Program-made: the position numbers and the translations under genes
The notes under the pieces: generated by a model
Database searches by the model: none
Told to the model about the DNA's origin: nothing
The model's input: the letters and a program-made list of their open reading frames with translations, nothing else
Assembly: GCA_025350365.1 (NCBI GenBank)
Contig: JANXXY010000027.1
Coordinates: 1-9,263, forward strand
DNA length: 9,263 nucleotides
Direction: 5' to 3'
DNA from: Bacteroidales bacterium
Lineage (GTDB): Bacteria > Bacteroidota > Bacteroidia > Bacteroidales > JAAUTT01
Part shown: in pieces, positions 7,332-9,263 of the stretch
Layout: each line of letters begins with the position of its first letter
How positions within the stretch are numbered: the first letter of the stretch is position 1

Positions 7332-8384
7332 ATGAACAGTCATAGAATAAAAATTGGCATTACACAAGGAGATATAAATAGTATCAGTTACGAAGTGATT
7401 ATGAAAACACTTCTTGACCCAAGGGTTTACGATTCATGCACACCTATATTATATGGTTCACCAAAAGTGGTTGCGTATCACCGGAAAGCCTTAAACATTG
7501 GCAATTTTAGTTTAAATGCTGTTCGAAATGCTGATGAAGCGACCTATAGGCATGCAAACCTGATTAATGTGCTTGATGAAAATGTACGAGTTGAACTTGG
7601 GAAATCAACACCACAAGCTGGTGAAGCAGCATTATTGAGCTTACAGGCTGCCATAAAGGATTTAAAAGAAGACAAGATTGATGCCTTGGTTACCGGCCCC
7701 ATCAACAAACATAATATTCAATCGGAGCAATTTCATTTTCCGGGACATACTGAATATTTGCAGGAAGAATTCGGAGCCAAAGAAGTTTTGATGATTATGG
7801 TGAGTGAAGTCGTTAAGGTTGCAATTGTTACCGGCCACGTACCGCTCTCGAAAGTGGCTTCACTGATTACTGTTGATAATATTCTTTCGAAACTTAGGAT
7901 ATTAAATAAATCCATGCTTGTCGATTTTGCTATCCGACGTCCGCGAATAGCGGTTTTATCACTCAATCCTCATGCCGGCGACGAAGGATTACTTGGTCGT
8001 GAGGAAAATGATATCATTATTCCGGCAATTGAACAGGCTAAAAATGAAGGAATGATTGTAACCGGACCATATCCTGCTGATGGGTTTTTTGGGTCGGATT
8101 CCTACCAGAAATTTGACGTTGTTCTTGCCATGTATCATGATCAGGGATTAGCCCCGTTTAAAGCATTAGTTTTCGATGAGGGGGTTAATTTTACTGCCGG
8201 CTTGCCCATTGTGCGGACTTCACCTGCCCATGGCACAGCTTACGAATTAGTAGGAAGAGATCTGGCATCTGAATCATCCTTTCGGGCGGCTTTGTATCTG
8301 GCTTGTGATATATTAAAAAATCGCACTGAATACAAACAGCTTACCAGCAACCCCTTAAAAAATATTGACACTTCGAATTTATAA
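7332..8384 (+). CDS. pdxA: 4-hydroxythreonine-4-phosphate dehydrogenase (PdxA family)
   Basis: PdxA oxidises 4-phosphohydroxy-L-threonine with NAD, with decarboxylation to 3-amino-2-oxopropyl phosphate, which PdxJ uses to build pyridoxine 5'-phosphate. It is a cytosolic dimer using a divalent metal. The 350 residues match the family end to end with a +3 offset from E. coli: metal ligands H169 (TGHVPL), H214 (LNPHAGDEG) and H269 (AMYHDQG), and substrate-site residues H139, T140, K277, N286 and R295. TGPINK (121-126) and TSPAHGTA (296-303) are also present. The N-terminal motif, GDPAGIGPE-like in classical members, reads GDINSISYE at 13-21. An in-frame TAA at 7329-7331 touches the ATG and fixes the start; only a weak AAAGAG precedes it. 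It follows the aminopeptidase gene closely. No pdxJ neighbour is visible. A PdxA2-type erythronate/threonate-phosphate dehydrogenase is possible but no DUF1537 kinase partner is seen. Confidence 0.93.
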   Translation: MNSHRIKIGITQGDINSISYEVIMKTLLDPRVYDSCTPILYGSPKVVAYHRKALNIGNFSLNAVRNADEATYRHANLINVLDENVRVELGKSTPQAGEAALLSLQAAIKDLKEDKIDALVTGPINKHNIQSEQFHFPGHTEYLQEEFGAKEVLMIMVSEVVKVAIVTGHVPLSKVASLITVDNILSKLRILNKSMLVDFAIRRPRIAVLSLNPHAGDEGLLGREENDIIIPAIEQAKNEGMIVTGPYPADGFFGSDSYQKFDVVLAMYHDQGLAPFKALVFDEGVNFTAGLPIVRTSPAHGTAYELVGRDLASESSFRAALYLACDILKNRTEYKQLTSNPLKNIDTSNL

Positions 8385-8419
8385 ATTAGGTAAATTTTGT
8401 ATGATTTTTATCATTTAAC

Positions 8420-8439
8420 ATATTTTCTTTTGAAAATAT
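8420..8439. repeat. AT-rich inverted repeat between pdxA and the sigma-factor gene
   Basis: Perfect 8-base arms ATATTTTC (8420-8427) and GAAAATAT (8432-8439) flank a TTTT loop. A smaller dyad, ATGAT/ATCAT, lies at 8401-8414. Neither has the GC-rich stem plus T-run of a good terminator. They could form a weak transcript end for pdxA or an operator ahead of the sigma gene; chance is also possible in such AT-rich DNA. Confidence 0.4.
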
Positions 8440-8479
8440 TGCATAGCTTCGAATTTTTAAACTATACGATCAGGTTCTT

Positions 8480-8487
8480 TAATTTAG
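8480..8487 (+). promoter_or_regulatory. Weak -7-like element ahead of the ECF sigma gene
   Basis: TAATTTAG matches TAnnTTTG except at one base and ends 11 bases before the ATG. No -33 TTTG is found at a normal distance. If used, the transcript would be almost leaderless. The 114-base gap after pdxA makes a separate promoter reasonable, but this particular site is uncertain. Confidence 0.25.
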
Positions 8488-8498
8488 CGCTCAATTAA

Positions 8499-9035
8499 AT
8501 GAGTTTGAATAACGAACAAAAACTACTACAATTACTTAAAACTGGTGATGCTTTAGCGCTTAAAGGGTTATATTCTCTCTATGCCGAAAAGGTATACTAT
8601 TTTTCGTTTCGATATCTCAGAAATTCTGCCGATTCAGAAGAAATTGTTCAGGAGGCATTTTTAAAAATCTGGGTTCACAGAAATGAAATTGACGAATCAC
8701 AATCATTTAACAACTATCTTTTTACCATTACGCGAAACATAATTTTCAATCAATACCGGAAGAAAATTAATGAGTTAGCGTATGTTGAATATCTAAAACC
8801 GTTAATCAACGATTTGGACTCCTCTACCGAGGAAAATATCATCAGCAATGATCTGAATGATTTTCTTTCACGTCAAATTGACAAACTACCTCCGCAGCGA
8901 AAACTAATTTTTAAGAAAAGCAGGGTTGAAGGTTTAACATATCCTCAAATAGCTACTGAATTAAATATCTCAGAAAAAACAGTCGAATGCCAAATAAGAC
9001 TCGCGTTAAAGACCCTCCGAAAAGAAATTCAATAA
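8499..9035 (+). CDS. ECF-type RNA polymerase sigma-70 factor (Bacteroidota expansion type)
   Basis: A 178-residue sigma factor with only regions 2 and 4, the layout of extracytoplasmic-function sigmas. Region 2 covers about 20-90, with the core-binding stretch DSEEIVQEAFLKIW (45-58) and the -10-recognition/melting part SFNNYLFTITRNIIFNQYRK (69-88). Region 4 covers about 120-175, with LPPQRKLIF (130-138) and a helix-turn-helix including LTYPQIATELNISEKTVE (146-163), then IRLALKTLRKEI. In Bacteroidota this group usually pairs with a FecR-type anti-sigma and a SusC with an N-terminal signalling domain to switch on a polysaccharide-utilisation locus. Here no anti-sigma gene starts in the following 228 bases. 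An in-frame TAA at 8496-8498 touches the ATG and fixes the start. The regulated genes cannot be determined from this window; the susCD-like pair to the left is one candidate. Confidence 0.94.
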   Translation: MSLNNEQKLLQLLKTGDALALKGLYSLYAEKVYYFSFRYLRNSADSEEIVQEAFLKIWVHRNEIDESQSFNNYLFTITRNIIFNQYRKKINELAYVEYLKPLINDLDSSTEENIISNDLNDFLSRQIDKLPPQRKLIFKKSRVEGLTYPQIATELNISEKTVECQIRLALKTLRKEIQ

Positions 9036-9086
9036 ATTTTATTTGTTTTGAAATCAGAATTGCCATGAAAGGGCACTAGCAGCAAA

Positions 9087-9103
9087 ATAGGGCAATGCCC
9101 TAT
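9087..9103. repeat. 17-base palindrome (ATAGGGCA-A-TGCCCTAT) with nearby half-sites
   Basis: Perfect 8-base arms are centred on A9095. Related half-sites lie at 9070-9075 (AGGGCA) and 9127-9133 (GCCCTAT, exactly 30 bases after the same heptamer at 9097-9103). The cluster sits in non-coding DNA 52 bases after the sigma-factor stop codon. It could be an operator for a gene to the right of the window, or an RNA stem with a tiny loop; there is no T-run after it. Confidence 0.6.
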
Positions 9104-9214
9104 GAACTAGAATAAAAGACAAATACGCCCTATAATGGATAAGAATAAAATCTTTGTACATAAATCCCAGAGTGTTTAAATGTTTATAGAAAAATCTGAA
9201 GGATTTGAAACAAT

Positions 9215-9238
9215 ATACGACCCCAGCCGGGGTCGTAT
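9215..9238. terminator. Perfect GC-rich hairpin, possible terminator of the sigma-factor transcript
   Basis: Arms ATACGACCCC (9215-9224) and GGGGTCGTAT (9229-9238) pair perfectly over 10 bp around an AGCC loop, and the stem extends two more pairs if a T-G wobble is allowed. The downstream sequence is T-rich but broken (GTCTCGTTTATTT), so this is not a textbook terminator. The stem is 180 bases past the sigma stop codon. It might instead be one copy of a dispersed palindromic repeat. Confidence 0.55.
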
Positions 9239-9263
9239 GTCTCGTTTATTTAAATATTTGTAT

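Overview
The window (about 37-40% G+C by eye) looks like a chromosome segment of a Bacteroidota bacterium, probably Bacteroidales or a related marine/anaerobic group. The evidence is a SusC/SusD outer-membrane pair, a CBM9-like protein of a type common in this phylum, a Bacteroides-type ECF sigma factor, start codons without clear Shine-Dalgarno sequences, and a perfect Bacteroidota -7 box (TAnnTTTG). All genes lie on the plus strand. No tRNA, rRNA, CRISPR array, transposase or phage gene was seen.

Left part (1-4800): a SusC/RagA-type TonB-dependent transporter whose first residues lie outside the window is followed after 30 bases by its SusD/RagB lipoprotein partner. The pair takes up a glycan or peptide-derived nutrient across the outer membrane. 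A strong intrinsic terminator (4771-4800) closes this transcript.

Middle (4801-5858): a separate small gene encodes a stand-alone CBM9-like domain with no signal peptide. Behind it is a 259-base gene-free stretch with two near-identical 18-base units 25 bases apart, a short A-rich tandem repeat and promoter-like elements.

Right part (5859-9263): an M17 leucyl aminopeptidase with a complete catalytic core and a PdxA-type dehydrogenase (vitamin B6 synthesis) sit 27 bases apart, probably as a bicistron. An ECF sigma factor follows after 114 bases. No anti-sigma gene follows it in the window. The last 228 bases are non-coding and hold a palindromic GGGCA/TGCCC site with extra half-sites and a perfect 10-bp GC-rich hairpin.

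Overall the gene content is ordinary for the phylum. I do not see a clear new system. The points worth a second look are the apparently cytoplasmic CBM9 protein beside a SusCD pair that has no visible glycoside hydrolase, the ECF sigma factor without an adjacent anti-sigma gene, the altered N-terminal motif of PdxA, and the intergenic repeats and palindromes.
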